Shown: in pieces, positions 1 to 6,025 of the stretch
Position numbering within the stretch: position 1 is the first letter of the stretch
Layout of the letters: each line of letters opens with the position of its first letter
NCBI GenBank assembly: GCA_035624865.1
Contig: DASPQS010000199.1
Location: forward strand, 1-7,822
Direction of reading: 5' to 3'
Length of the DNA: 7,822 nucleotides
DNA from: JASHZA01 sp035624865
GTDB taxonomy: Bacteria > Desulfobacterota > Binatia > Binatales > Binataceae
Notes under the pieces: generated by a model
Seen by the model: the letters and a program-made list of their open reading frames with translations, nothing else
Told to the model about the DNA's origin: nothing
The model's database searches: none
Position numbers and translations under genes: made by a program

Positions 1-2
1 AG

Positions 3-188
3 ATGATGACGGACCAGGCCGGAGCGATCCGCGTGTTCGAGCTACTCGGCTTCACGCCGGAGGCGACGCTTCGCAACCACGTCAAGGACCGCTATGGGCA
101 CCGGCACGATCTGTTGATCATGGCGAACGAAATCGAAGCCACCGCTGCGGCCGATCCGGACGCGGTCTTCATCCCGCATCCGAGATAA
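3..188 (+). CDS. GNAT-family N-acetyltransferase, C-terminal fragment (5' end outside window)
   Basis: Only the last 61 or so residues are visible. They match the C-terminal end of GNAT acetyltransferases, enzymes that move an acetyl group from acetyl-CoA to an amine. The recognisable pattern is an 'AIRVFELLGF' helix (acetyl-CoA side), then 'EATLRNHVKDRYG' and 'HDLLIM', the usual last beta-strands of ribosomal-protein- or small-molecule-type GNATs. A short acidic/alanine tail ends at TAA (186-188). The acetyl-CoA pyrophosphate-binding loop (Q/RxxGxG/A) lies upstream and is not seen, so the ATG at 3 is most likely internal. The codon before it is cut by the window edge, so continuity cannot be proven. 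The substrate is unknown. The gene converges on ruvB with 24 bases between the stop codons and no clear terminator. Confidence 0.72.
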   Translation: MMTDQAGAIRVFELLGFTPEATLRNHVKDRYGHRHDLLIMANEIEATAAADPDAVFIPHPR

Positions 189-212
189 GCACGAGCCCGC
201 GATGACCGGCAG

Positions 213-1277
213 TTACAGCAACGAGCCGCGGCGCGAACGGCCGAGATGAGCGTATGCGCGCTGCGTGGCGACGCGGCCGCGCGCCGTGCGGGCGACGAAA
301 CCCTCCTGCAACAGATAGGGCTCATACACCTCGCAAATCGTGTCCGCCTCTTCACCCACGGCCGCAGCCAGACTCTCGACCCCGACCGGACCTCCATCGA
401 ACTTGTCGATGATCGCGGACAGGATCGAACGATCCATCCGGTCAAATCCGCACGAGTCGATTTCGAGCAATTCCAGCGCCCCCAGCGCGACCTCGCGCGT
501 AACCACCGGCGCCGCGTTGACCTGGGCGAAGTCGCGCACGCGCCGCAACAGGCGGTTCGCGATGCGCGGAGTGCCGCGCGATCGCGCGGCGAGCTCGCGC
601 GCACCGTCGTCATCGATACGCACGCCCAGCAGATGTGCCGATCGCCGCACGATCTCGGTCAGGTCTGTGTGCGTGTAGAAGTCGAGATGGTAATGCTGAC
701 CGAAACGGTCACGCAGGGGCGAGCTGAGGAGACCGGATCGTGTGGTTGCCCCAACCATCGTGAACGGCTTGACCGCGAGCTTCATCGTACGCGCCCCGGG
801 CCCCTTGCCAACCACGATATTGAGTTCGAAGTCCTCCATCGCGGGATAGAGAATCTCCTCGACCACTCGCGCCAGACGATGAATTTCGTCGATGAAGAGC
901 ACGTCGCCCTTGTCAAGATCATTGACGATCGCCGCAAGATCGCCCGCTCGTTCGATCGCTGGACCCGAAGTTGATCGCAGGTTGACGCCGAGTTCGCGTG
1001 CGATGATGTGCGCGAGCGAGGTTTTACCTAGTCCGGGCGGCCCCGAGAACAAGACATGGTCCAGCACCTCGCCGCGCTTGCGCGCCGCTTCGATCGACAT
1101 CCCCAGCACTTTCTTGATCCGCTCCTGGCCGACGAACTCCTCGAGCGAGCGCGGGCGCAGCGACAAATCGAGCTGGCGTTCTTCATCGCTCGAGGGCGCA
1201 GCCGGGCGGCGTTTACCGCTGCCGGCGCCGTGCGTGGCCAGCACCTGATCCGCGCCGTCCTGATCTTTATTTTTCAC
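213..1277 (-). CDS. ruvB: Holliday junction branch migration helicase RuvB
   Basis: RuvB is the AAA+ ATPase motor. Two hexameric rings flank RuvA on a Holliday junction and pump DNA through it during recombinational repair. The 354-residue product has all family landmarks: Walker A GPPGLGKT (79-86), Walker B LFIDEIHRL (127-135), sensor 1 GATTR (176-180), the arginine-finger segment SPLRDRFG (186-193) and sensor 2 around RGTPRIANRLLRR (234-246). A C-terminal winged helix follows (about 290-340; GPVGVESLAAAVGEE, then YEPYLLQEGF). The start is a GTG at 1277-1275 that overlaps the end of ruvA by 11 bases. No good SD lies before it, so it probably depends on translation of ruvA. The first 35 or so residues are a polar, poorly conserved leader, slightly longer than in E. 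coli. It is the last gene of the yebC-ruvC-ruvA-ruvB operon and ends at TAA. Confidence 0.98.
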   Translation of the reverse strand: MKNKDQDGADQVLATHGAGSGKRRPAAPSSDEERQLDLSLRPRSLEEFVGQERIKKVLGMSIEAARKRGEVLDHVLFSGPPGLGKTSLAHIIARELGVNLRSTSGPAIERAGDLAAIVNDLDKGDVLFIDEIHRLARVVEEILYPAMEDFELNIVVGKGPGARTMKLAVKPFTMVGATTRSGLLSSPLRDRFGQHYHLDFYTHTDLTEIVRRSAHLLGVRIDDDGARELAARSRGTPRIANRLLRRVRDFAQVNAAPVVTREVALGALELLEIDSCGFDRMDRSILSAIIDKFDGGPVGVESLAAAVGEEADTICEVYEPYLLQEGFVARTARGRVATQRAYAHLGRSRRGSLL

Positions 1278-1887
1278 CGAGCAGCACCGCCAACGACTTG
1301 CGAATCAACGTTTCGAGGCTGCCCTGCTCCTCAAACCATTCGACCGAGTCGACAGCGCGTTTGGCCTCGGCCGGCTTGTAGCCCAGATTGACTAGCGCCG
1401 ACACCGCATCGTCGAGCATCGAACCCGCCGCGGCATGACCGTTGGCCGAGGCGGCAGGCATCGGCGCAGGCGCCACCAGGCTGAGTGCACCAATCTTGTC
1501 GCGCAACTCGCGCACGATCCTTTCGGCGACCTTGGCCCCGACGCCGGGCACCGCGTCGATGCGTTCGACGTCTTCATGGGTGATGGCGGCGACCAGATCT
1601 TCGGGTGAAAGCACGGACAGCACCGCCAGCGCGAGCTTCGGTCCGACATGCTGCACGCCCATCAGCAAATCGAAGGCGAGCTTCTCGGAGGGTGTGGCAA
1701 ACCCGTAGAGGAGAATCGCGTCCTCACGCACTACTTGCCGGATTTCGAGTTCGACCGTTTCTCCAATTGAGGGCATGCGGTAGTAGGTACCAAGCGGCAC
1801 GAAGATTTCGTAACCCACGCCCGCGGTCTCGACCACCAGCCGTCCCGCATCACGCACGCGCAACCTGCCATTGAGCATCGCGATCAC
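1267..1887 (-). CDS. ruvA: Holliday junction-binding protein RuvA (GTG start)
   Basis: RuvA tetramers bind the four-way junction, hold it open and square, and load RuvB. The 206-residue product has the three usual domains: an N-terminal OB fold (1-64; AGVGYEIFVP), a double helix-hairpin-helix region (QHVGPKLALAVL at 79-90 and VPGVGAKVAERI at 113-124) and, after an Ala/Pro linker, the mobile RuvB-contact domain III (about 157-206; DAVSALVNLGY). E55 and D56 in 'VREDA' match the acidic pin residues E55/D56 of E. coli RuvA. I start it at the GTG 1887-1885 rather than the ATG at 1878. The GTG gives the family-typical beginning M-I-A-x-L-x-G, overlaps the ruvC stop as GTGA, and has a GAGGGA about 11 bases upstream. 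The ATG would leave that SD about 20 bases away. Confidence 0.97.
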   Translation of the reverse strand: MIAMLNGRLRVRDAGRLVVETAGVGYEIFVPLGTYYRMPSIGETVELEIRQVVREDAILLYGFATPSEKLAFDLLMGVQHVGPKLALAVLSVLSPEDLVAAITHEDVERIDAVPGVGAKVAERIVRELRDKIGALSLVAPAPMPAASANGHAAAGSMLDDAVSALVNLGYKPAEAKRAVDSVEWFEEQGSLETLIRKSLAVLLGEK

Positions 1888-2429
1888 GAACGTTGCCGTC
1901 CCTCGGCGGCATCGCTCAGAGCGCAGGCCCGCCATGACCTCGGCACTGGCATTGGCCGAGGCATTTTCGCACGGAAAACATGGCAGAGCGCGATCGCGAG
2001 CGCATCGGCAGCGTCGTCCACCAACTCGAAATGGTCGTCGAGCCGCAGCGTCCGGCGCACCATCTGCTTGACCTGTTCCTTCCCGGCGCGGCCGTATCCG
2101 GCGATCGCAAGCTTTACATCGGTAGGGTTATATTCGAACAATTCAAGGCCGCGATGGGCCGCCGCGAGCATCGCGATCGCGCGTGCTTCGCCCAGGGTGA
2201 AAGCGCTGCGGACGTTGAGGGCAACAAAGCTGCGTTCGAGGCTCATCGCCTCGGGTGCGTGCTCGTCAATCACGTTGACGAGCCGCTGGTAAAGCGAAGC
2301 GAGCCGCTGCGGTCCGCGCTTGAGGCCTCCGCGAATCGTTCCAGCCGCGATGTGGTGCAGTTCCGAGCGCCGCTCGACCACGCCGAACCCGGTTACTGCG
2401 TTGCCCGGGTCTATTCCGATTACCCGCAT
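1884..2429 (-). CDS. ruvC: Crossover junction endodeoxyribonuclease RuvC
   Basis: RuvC is a dimeric, Mg2+-dependent nuclease that cuts Holliday junctions symmetrically, working with RuvAB. It has an RNase H-like fold. The four catalytic acids are visible: D7 in 'GIDPG', E65 in 'SLERSF', and D139 and D142 in 'DDAADALAIALCH'. The first has the same number as E. coli D7. The start chosen is ATG 2429-2427, giving 181 residues, because GAGG lies 6 bases upstream (2440-2437) and it places the aspartate at 7. A GTG 12 bases earlier (2441) would add four residues and cannot be excluded. The end (after about residue 155) is a Pro/Arg-rich tail of the variable kind seen in the family. The stop TGA overlaps the ruvA GTG by 4 bases, and 39 bases separate the gene from yebC upstream. 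Confidence 0.97.
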   Translation of the reverse strand: MRVIGIDPGNAVTGFGVVERRSELHHIAAGTIRGGLKRGPQRLASLYQRLVNVIDEHAPEAMSLERSFVALNVRSAFTLGEARAIAMLAAAHRGLELFEYNPTDVKLAIAGYGRAGKEQVKQMVRRTLRLDDHFELVDDAADALAIALCHVFRAKMPRPMPVPRSWRACALSDAAEGRQRS

Positions 2430-2436
2430 ACCCCGC

Positions 2437-2440
2437 CTCA
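2437..2440 (-). promoter_or_regulatory. Ribosome binding site deciding the ruvC start
   Basis: On the minus strand GAGG stands 6 bases before ATG 2429. It favours this start over the GTG at 2441, which has only a weak GTGG upstream. The shorter reading also puts the first catalytic aspartate at residue 7, as in E. coli. Confidence 0.6.
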
Positions 2441-2468
2441 CCCACCACTTCAGTTGCCGCGTGCACGC

Positions 2469-3221
2469 TCAGGCGGCTGAAAATTGCGCCATCACCTCTT
2501 CATCGATATCGAAGTTCGCCGACACGCTTTGCACGTCGTCGTGATCTTCGAGATCCTCCATCAGCTTAAGCATCTGCTCGGCCTGATGGCCCGTGACTTT
2601 GACGGTGTTCTCGGGAACCATCGTGATTTCGGCGCTCGCGACCGCGATTCCCGCCTTTTCCAGCGCTTCGCGCACAGCCGCGAAATGTTCGACCGCGGTT
2701 AACACCTGAAAGGAATCATCTTCGGCCACGACATCGTCGGCGCCCGCCTCGAGCGCGAGTTCGATCAGCCGGTCTTCATCGGCAGCGCCCTTGTCAACGT
2801 TGATAACGCCGCGCCGCTTGAACATCCAGGCGACGCATCCGGATTCCCCGAGGTTGCCGCCGTGCCGGGAAAGTATGAACCTGATTTCGGAGACGGTGCG
2901 ATTGCGATTGTCCGTCAGCGCGTCCAAGATAAGCGCGACCCCGCCCGGCCCGTAGCCCTCGTACGTGATCTGATCGAGCTGGCCTCCGCCGAGTTCGCCC
3001 GTTCCCTTCTTAATCGCGCGGTCGATATTGTCGTTGGGCATCGATTGCGCTTTGGCCGCAGTCACCGCCGTGCGCAAGCGCGGGTTGGCGTTGAGGTCGC
3101 CGCCGCCAAGACGAGCCGCAATCGTGATTTCCTTGATCAGCTTGGTGAAGACCTTACCGCGCTTTGCGTCCCGCGCTGCCTTCTTATGCTTGATCGAACT
3201 CCACTTGGAATGACCGGACAT
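2469..3221 (-). CDS. yebC: YebC/TACO1-family protein
   Basis: The product is 250 residues, the normal length. It has the diagnostic family segments: MSGHSKWSSIKHKK at the N-terminus, MPNDNIDRAI (61-70), YEGYGPGG (87-94), TDNRNRT (103-109), GGNLGESG (121-128) and a C-terminal LEDHDDVQ (224-231). These proteins were long annotated as DNA-binding transcriptional regulators. The mitochondrial homologue TACO1 and more recent bacterial work point instead to a translation role, helping ribosomes through difficult, proline-rich sequences. It probably acts in the cytoplasm on ribosomes. The start is ATG 3221-3219, with GGAGG (3231-3227) 5 bases upstream; a GTG at 3239 would lack the family-typical first residues. 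It is the first gene of the ruv operon and is followed by ruvC, a common bacterial arrangement. Whether this copy regulates ruv genes cannot be told from sequence. Confidence 0.97.
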   Translation of the reverse strand: MSGHSKWSSIKHKKAARDAKRGKVFTKLIKEITIAARLGGGDLNANPRLRTAVTAAKAQSMPNDNIDRAIKKGTGELGGGQLDQITYEGYGPGGVALILDALTDNRNRTVSEIRFILSRHGGNLGESGCVAWMFKRRGVINVDKGAADEDRLIELALEAGADDVVAEDDSFQVLTAVEHFAAVREALEKAGIAVASAEITMVPENTVKVTGHQAEQMLKLMEDLEDHDDVQSVSANFDIDEEVMAQFSAA

Positions 3222-3259
3222 ACGCGCCTCCGGGGTCACGCATTCTGCCGCGCTCCCGT

Positions 3260-3331
3260 ATTGCCGCAGCTTATCATAAAGCCGGAGCCCGGTGGAGCAA
3301 TTCCAATCGGTTGCCGGCGGCTTGCGGCAAT
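3260..3331. repeat. Inverted repeat ATTGCCGCA / TGCGGCAAT with a third TTGCCG half-site
   Basis: ATTGCCGCA at 3260-3268 is the exact reverse complement of TGCGGCAAT at 3323-3331. A further TTGCCG at 3311-3316 forms a closer dyad with CGGCAA (3325-3330), with 8 bases between. All copies lie between the divergent yebC and lipoprotein starts and flank or overlap the candidate promoters. They could be operator half-sites or chance in GC-rich DNA. Confidence 0.35.
3273..3300 (-). promoter_or_regulatory. Candidate sigma-70-type promoter for the yebC-ruvCAB operon
   Basis: On the minus strand a TTGCTC (3300-3295) is separated by 16 bases from TATGAT (3278-3273). The -10 box matches the TATAAT consensus at 5 of 6 positions; the -35 matches TTGACA only at its first three. 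The transcript would start near 3266, giving a leader of about 45 bases before the yebC ATG. No LexA-type operator (CTGT-N8-ACAG or GAAC-N4-GTTC) is visible in the intergenic region, so SOS control as in E. coli ruvAB is not indicated here. Confidence 0.45.
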
Positions 3332-3348
3332 CGCGCCTTTGCTATGAT
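3322..3348 (+). promoter_or_regulatory. Candidate extended -10 promoter for the lipoprotein gene
   Basis: TATGAT (3343-3348) is preceded directly by TGC (3340-3342), giving an extended -10 element of the TGn-TATAAT type. A poor -35-like TTGCGG (3322-3327) sits 15 bases upstream. Transcription would start near 3355, leaving a leader of only about 9 bases before the ATG at 3364, with no evident Shine-Dalgarno. The mRNA may therefore be nearly leaderless, or the real promoter may lie elsewhere. Confidence 0.45.
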
Positions 3349-3363
3349 ACTTACGGTCGTTCG

Positions 3364-3945
3364 ATGAAGATTCGCAACGCCTGGTTTATATTCGCGGCGA
3401 GCATATGTGGATGCTTTTATCCGCCGGTTGAGAAGCCGCTGCCGCCGAGATCAACGCAGGTAACGCTCTCGGTTCCCTATGATCTTGCATGGGACGCGGT
3501 CCAGGCTATCGTAGCCCGCAACGAATTCAAAATAATTGCCGACGACCCGAACAACGGGATTCTCGAAACCCAGGCGACCGGCGGCTTTAGTTTGGCGGCC
3601 GCCGACTGCGGCGCCCTTAAAGGAATCGTCGGCAAGTATAAGGCCGAACCGGATGCGGACGCGTCCGCGGTCTACAACTTTCTGGTCAAACCCCAGGGAA
3701 ACGAGGCAAGCGTCGTCAGTCTCCAGGCGACCTTTACCGCTCCGCTCCACATCCCGATGCACCCGATGAGCGACGTCCAATGCGTTTCGCGTGGAACTGA
3801 AGAATCACGCTTACTCCAGGAAGTCTCGGACCAAACGGTCCAGGAGCGTCGGCCATTTTCTCTTCCAGCACGCACGGCCCCGAGTCTATTGCCTCAAAAT
3901 GCGATCGACAGCGGCGACCTTCATCGCGGCGGAATCGCCAAGTAA
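3364..3945 (+). CDS. Predicted lipoprotein of unknown function
   Basis: I do not recognise a named family. The 193-residue product begins with a short signal sequence (K2/R4, hydrophobic 6-14) ending in I-C-G-C17, a plausible lipobox. C17 would be the lipidated residue, followed by a proline-rich linker (PPVEKPLPP). The mature part has a helix (VPYDLAWDAVQAIVARN, 37-53) and then 'FKIIADDPNNGILETQ', the alpha/beta start seen in BamC-like and related small periplasmic lipoprotein domains. C82 and C140 could form a disulfide. The main domain seems to end near 'ESRLLQEVSDQ' (about 147-157); the last 35 residues are Arg/Pro/Ser-rich and unlike it, so a divergent tail or a late frameshift is possible. 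I start it at ATG 3364 rather than the GTG at 3292, because that longer reading would run through the promoter region and bury the signal peptide. It is divergent from yebC; its likely place is the outer membrane or periplasm. Confidence 0.72.
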   Translation: MKIRNAWFIFAASICGCFYPPVEKPLPPRSTQVTLSVPYDLAWDAVQAIVARNEFKIIADDPNNGILETQATGGFSLAAADCGALKGIVGKYKAEPDADASAVYNFLVKPQGNEASVVSLQATFTAPLHIPMHPMSDVQCVSRGTEESRLLQEVSDQTVQERRPFSLPARTAPSLLPQNAIDSGDLHRGGIAK

Positions 3946-4029
3946 GGCGCGTGCGACGGCGGGCGTGGGCGGGCGGGTGCCCCATGCCCCTGCGAACGCC
4001 CAGGATTTGGCGCAGGTTCCGTCGGACGG

Positions 4030-4035
4030 TTGACA
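4030..4035 (+). promoter_or_regulatory. TTGACA -35-like box upstream of the dehydrogenase gene
   Basis: A perfect TTGACA lies 87 bases before the dehydrogenase ATG. At 16-18 bases downstream no good -10 is present (CGAGAT or GAGATC at 4052-4058, two matches at most). It may be a promoter that needs an activator, or chance. It is the only consensus-like box in the 176-base gap between the lipoprotein and dehydrogenase genes. Confidence 0.25.
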
Positions 4036-4067
4036 AATCGGGCCGCTCAGGCGAGATCGACTGAGGT

Positions 4068-4105
4068 CACGAGAGGCGCCGATGACCCGGTGCGAGCGCC
4101 TCGTG
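4068..4105 (+). promoter_or_regulatory. Stem-loop in the leader just before the dehydrogenase SD
   Basis: CACGAG (4068-4073) and GCGC (4076-4079) pair with GCGCCTCGTG (4096-4105), giving 10 base pairs with a two-base bulge (4074-4075) and a 16-base loop. It ends 4 bases before the AGGAG of the next gene. It is followed by only three T's, so it is a weak candidate for an intrinsic terminator of the lipoprotein gene. A translational or mRNA-stability element fits its position equally well. Confidence 0.4.
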
Positions 4106-4109
4106 TTTC

Positions 4110-4114
4110 AGGAG
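4110..4114 (+). promoter_or_regulatory. Ribosome binding site of the dehydrogenase gene
   Basis: AGGAG is spaced 7 bases from ATG 4122, close to ideal, and fixes the start. It lies directly behind the stem-loop at 4068-4105. Confidence 0.75.
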
Positions 4115-4121
4115 AAGTACA

Positions 4122-5207
4122 ATGAAGGGAAAGATCGCCTTTATTCCCGCTGCTCACGAGATCGACTTTCACGAATATGACGTTCCAGCGCCCCCACCGG
4201 GCGGGATCATAGCCGAGGTCACACAGACCAACGTTTGCGGCTCCGAAGTGCATATGTGGCGGGGGGAGTTCGGCGGCCGCCACGGCACTATGCCAGGCCA
4301 TGAGATGAGCGGGCGGATACTGGCGCTTGGCGACGGTGTAAAAACCGACTGGGCGGGAGCGCCGGTCAAGGCCGGGGATCGCATTGCGCCCGTCTACTAC
4401 ATCGTCTGCAACCGTTGTGCGAATTGCGTGCGGGGAAACCAGGCCGCCTGCATCAACAAGGTGCTCGGCGGACGCCATCCTGACGATCCGCCGCATTTCG
4501 TTTCCACCTTCGCAACGCATTACGTGGTGCGTCCCAATCAGCATTTCTATCGCGTGCCCGACAACGTTCCCGATATCATCGCGGCGTCGGCGAATTGCGC
4601 GATGACGCAGGTGTACTGGGGGCTGGACCGCGCGCGGCTCAACTACGGAGAGAGCCTGGTCGTGATCGGCGCCGGCGGGCTTGGACTTCACGCAATCGCA
4701 ATCGCCAAGGCGCGCGGCGCGCGTGTCATTGCGATCGACGGCATTGATCAGCGGATCGACGAGGCGAAGAAATTCGGCGCGGATGAGACAATCGATATCC
4801 GCAAGTTCGCCGATATCGACGATCGGGTAAAACGCGTGCGTGATCTGTGCGGCGGTTTTCCCGACGTTGTACTCGAAGTGGCGGGCGTGCCGCAGGCCTT
4901 CATCGATGCGCTGCGGATTAGCGGCCCGGGCGGGCGAGTGATCGAGATCGGCAATATCTCACCCGGCCTGACCGCGGCGATCGCACCTTCGATGGTGACG
5001 TTCAAATCGCTCGAACTCACCGGCGTGGTGATGTATCCGCCGCACTATCTCAAGAAGTCGCTGGATTTCCTTTCAGCGCACATCGACCGCTTCCCGTACC
5101 GGGAGATGTGCGATGCGACGTTCCCGCTTTCAGGCGCCGCGGAGGCGCTCGACCGCAGCGAACGACGCGAACTGACGCGCGCGGCCCTGTTGCCGCAGGC
5201 GGGCTGA
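4122..5207 (+). CDS. Zinc-dependent medium-chain alcohol/polyol dehydrogenase (MDR superfamily)
   Basis: This is a 361-residue oxidoreductase of the Tdh/sorbitol-dehydrogenase type. It should interconvert an alcohol and a ketone or aldehyde with a nicotinamide cofactor in the cytoplasm. The N-terminal GroES-like domain has the catalytic-zinc ligands C39 (NVCGSEVH) and H60-E61 (PGHE), with C159 in the usual region of the third ligand. The structural-zinc lobe has C96, C99, C102 and C110 (Cx2Cx2Cx7C). The Rossmann domain carries GAGGLG (183-188), and the acidic D206 at the end of its second strand favours NAD+ over NADP+. The usual Asp of the CGxDxH motif is Glu42. A PPPGG run (24-28) sits near the N-terminus. 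The start is fixed by AGGAG 7 bases upstream. It stands alone between the lipoprotein gene and a convergent gene, so context does not reveal the substrate. Confidence 0.94.
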   Translation: MKGKIAFIPAAHEIDFHEYDVPAPPPGGIIAEVTQTNVCGSEVHMWRGEFGGRHGTMPGHEMSGRILALGDGVKTDWAGAPVKAGDRIAPVYYIVCNRCANCVRGNQAACINKVLGGRHPDDPPHFVSTFATHYVVRPNQHFYRVPDNVPDIIAASANCAMTQVYWGLDRARLNYGESLVVIGAGGLGLHAIAIAKARGARVIAIDGIDQRIDEAKKFGADETIDIRKFADIDDRVKRVRDLCGGFPDVVLEVAGVPQAFIDALRISGPGGRVIEIGNISPGLTAAIAPSMVTFKSLELTGVVMYPPHYLKKSLDFLSAHIDRFPYREMCDATFPLSGAAEALDRSERRELTRAALLPQAG

Positions 5208-5239
5208 CCCCCGCGCGCGGCGCGTGCGTCTGCGAGTGT

Positions 5240-6019
5240 TTAGCCGCGCTGCCGCAAAGAGCGCTTGCGTCGCGGCCGCGGCGAGGGTTCCGCCTTCGCC
5301 GCCTCGGCTGCCGCGGGAGCGGGCGTGCCCATCATCCGCCAACCCACACCCGCGAGGCCGGCCAGCGCGATGAGGGTCGCGACCAGCGTCCACGGACGGC
5401 CAACCGGCCCGCTCACCTCCTCCTTGCGAACCTGGTCGAGGTCGAAAACTTGAGTAGCGCCCGGCGGCGGTCCTGATACTCGCACGACCCTGGCATCGCG
5501 GAAAAAGGCCTGACCCCGGGTCAGGTTCATGTAACCGCCGAGCCTCAGTGCCACGTCGACGTCGGCCCCGCGCGGTCCGACTTTCAAGTAGAGACCGAGC
5601 CGATGCCAGTCGTTGTCGCCCTTGAGATCGGCGGAAGCGATACCGTCCTCGAGGACAGAAACGTTGGCGCCGGTAAACGTTGAGAGCACCCCGACAGTCT
5701 TAACGTCTGCGCTGATGTAATACCATCCGGGACCCAGGCTCACCTGCTGAACCCAGCGTGCGTCGTTATCACGGTGAGTCCAGAGTTGGATTTCGCCGGA
5801 GTGGCCCCCTTGCGGGCGTATCCATTGATAATCTGTGGTGCCGGGAGTCAGGATCCATGCGTCGGTACGCCATTCATCGACCGAATTGCCCGACCCGCGG
5901 CCGAAGTCCCCATTGTTGAGCAGATTGTCTGCGGCGCGCGTTCCGCACGGAACGATCAAGAGGCCGACGGCCAGCGTAGCAATCCACAGCCAGACCTCGA
6001 TACGGATTGATGATCTCAT
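5240..6019 (-). CDS. Membrane-anchored extracytoplasmic protein with CBM4/9-like beta-sandwich domain
   Basis: The 259-residue product has a signal sequence or N-terminal anchor (about 8-24, possible cleavage near 29-30). Next comes an extracytoplasmic domain that opens with 'NLLNNGDFGRG...W', the typical start of family 4/9 carbohydrate-binding modules and other galactose-binding-like jelly rolls (about 31-182). Many Trp/Tyr residues (W50, W55, Y64, W66, W80, W89, W99, Y100, Y101) and the 'YYISADVK' strand fit that fold. A second transmembrane helix (209-226) and an Ala/Pro then Arg/Lys-rich cytoplasmic tail (231-259) follow. It begins 6 bases after the PMT-type gene stops and has no strong SD, which suggests translational coupling and joint function. 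It might bind lipid-linked or protein-linked sugar, or be an acceptor of mannosylation. No catalytic motif is seen; ligand binding is inference. Confidence 0.8.
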   Translation of the reverse strand: MRSSIRIEVWLWIATLAVGLLIVPCGTRAADNLLNNGDFGRGSGNSVDEWRTDAWILTPGTTDYQWIRPQGGHSGEIQLWTHRDNDARWVQQVSLGPGWYYISADVKTVGVLSTFTGANVSVLEDGIASADLKGDNDWHRLGLYLKVGPRGADVDVALRLGGYMNLTRGQAFFRDARVVRVSGPPPGATQVFDLDQVRKEEVSGPVGRPWTLVATLIALAGLAGVGWRMMGTPAPAAAEAAKAEPSPRPRRKRSLRQRG

Positions 6020-6025
6020 TGCCCG

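Noticed and set aside
246..974. A 242-codon open frame on the plus strand, antisense to ruvB
   Set aside because: It mirrors codon structure of the well-supported ruvB in GC-rich DNA, has an Arg/His-rich composition and shows no recognisable domain.
2459..2468. Perfect 10-base palindrome GCGTGCACGC in the yebC-ruvC gap
   Set aside because: Too short to be a terminator, no T-run, and such palindromes are frequent in GC-rich DNA; it lies inside an operon expected to be co-transcribed.
1980..2480. A 166-codon plus-strand frame opposite ruvC
   Set aside because: RuvC has all four catalytic acids in the minus frame; the opposite frame shows no domain or plausible start context.
3292..3363. GTG at 3292 as the lipoprotein start
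   Set aside because: It would add 24 residues ahead of a clear signal peptide and lipobox and would overlap the extended -10 element; ATG 3364 is the simpler start.
3946..4020. G-rich stretch with repeated GGGCG units after the lipoprotein gene, considered as a terminator or tandem repeat
   Set aside because: The units are irregular, the possible stems are only 4-5 pairs, and no T-tract follows.
4047..4691. A 214-codon minus-strand frame opposite the dehydrogenase
   Set aside because: The dehydrogenase on the plus strand has intact zinc and Rossmann motifs and a strong SD. The opposite frame has no family signature and is a shadow of the high GC content.
5208..5239. GC-rich run CCCCGCGCGCGGCGCG between the convergent dehydrogenase and CBM-like genes, considered as a terminator
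   Set aside because: It can fold on itself, but there is no clean stem with a following T-run on either strand, so an intrinsic terminator is not supported.
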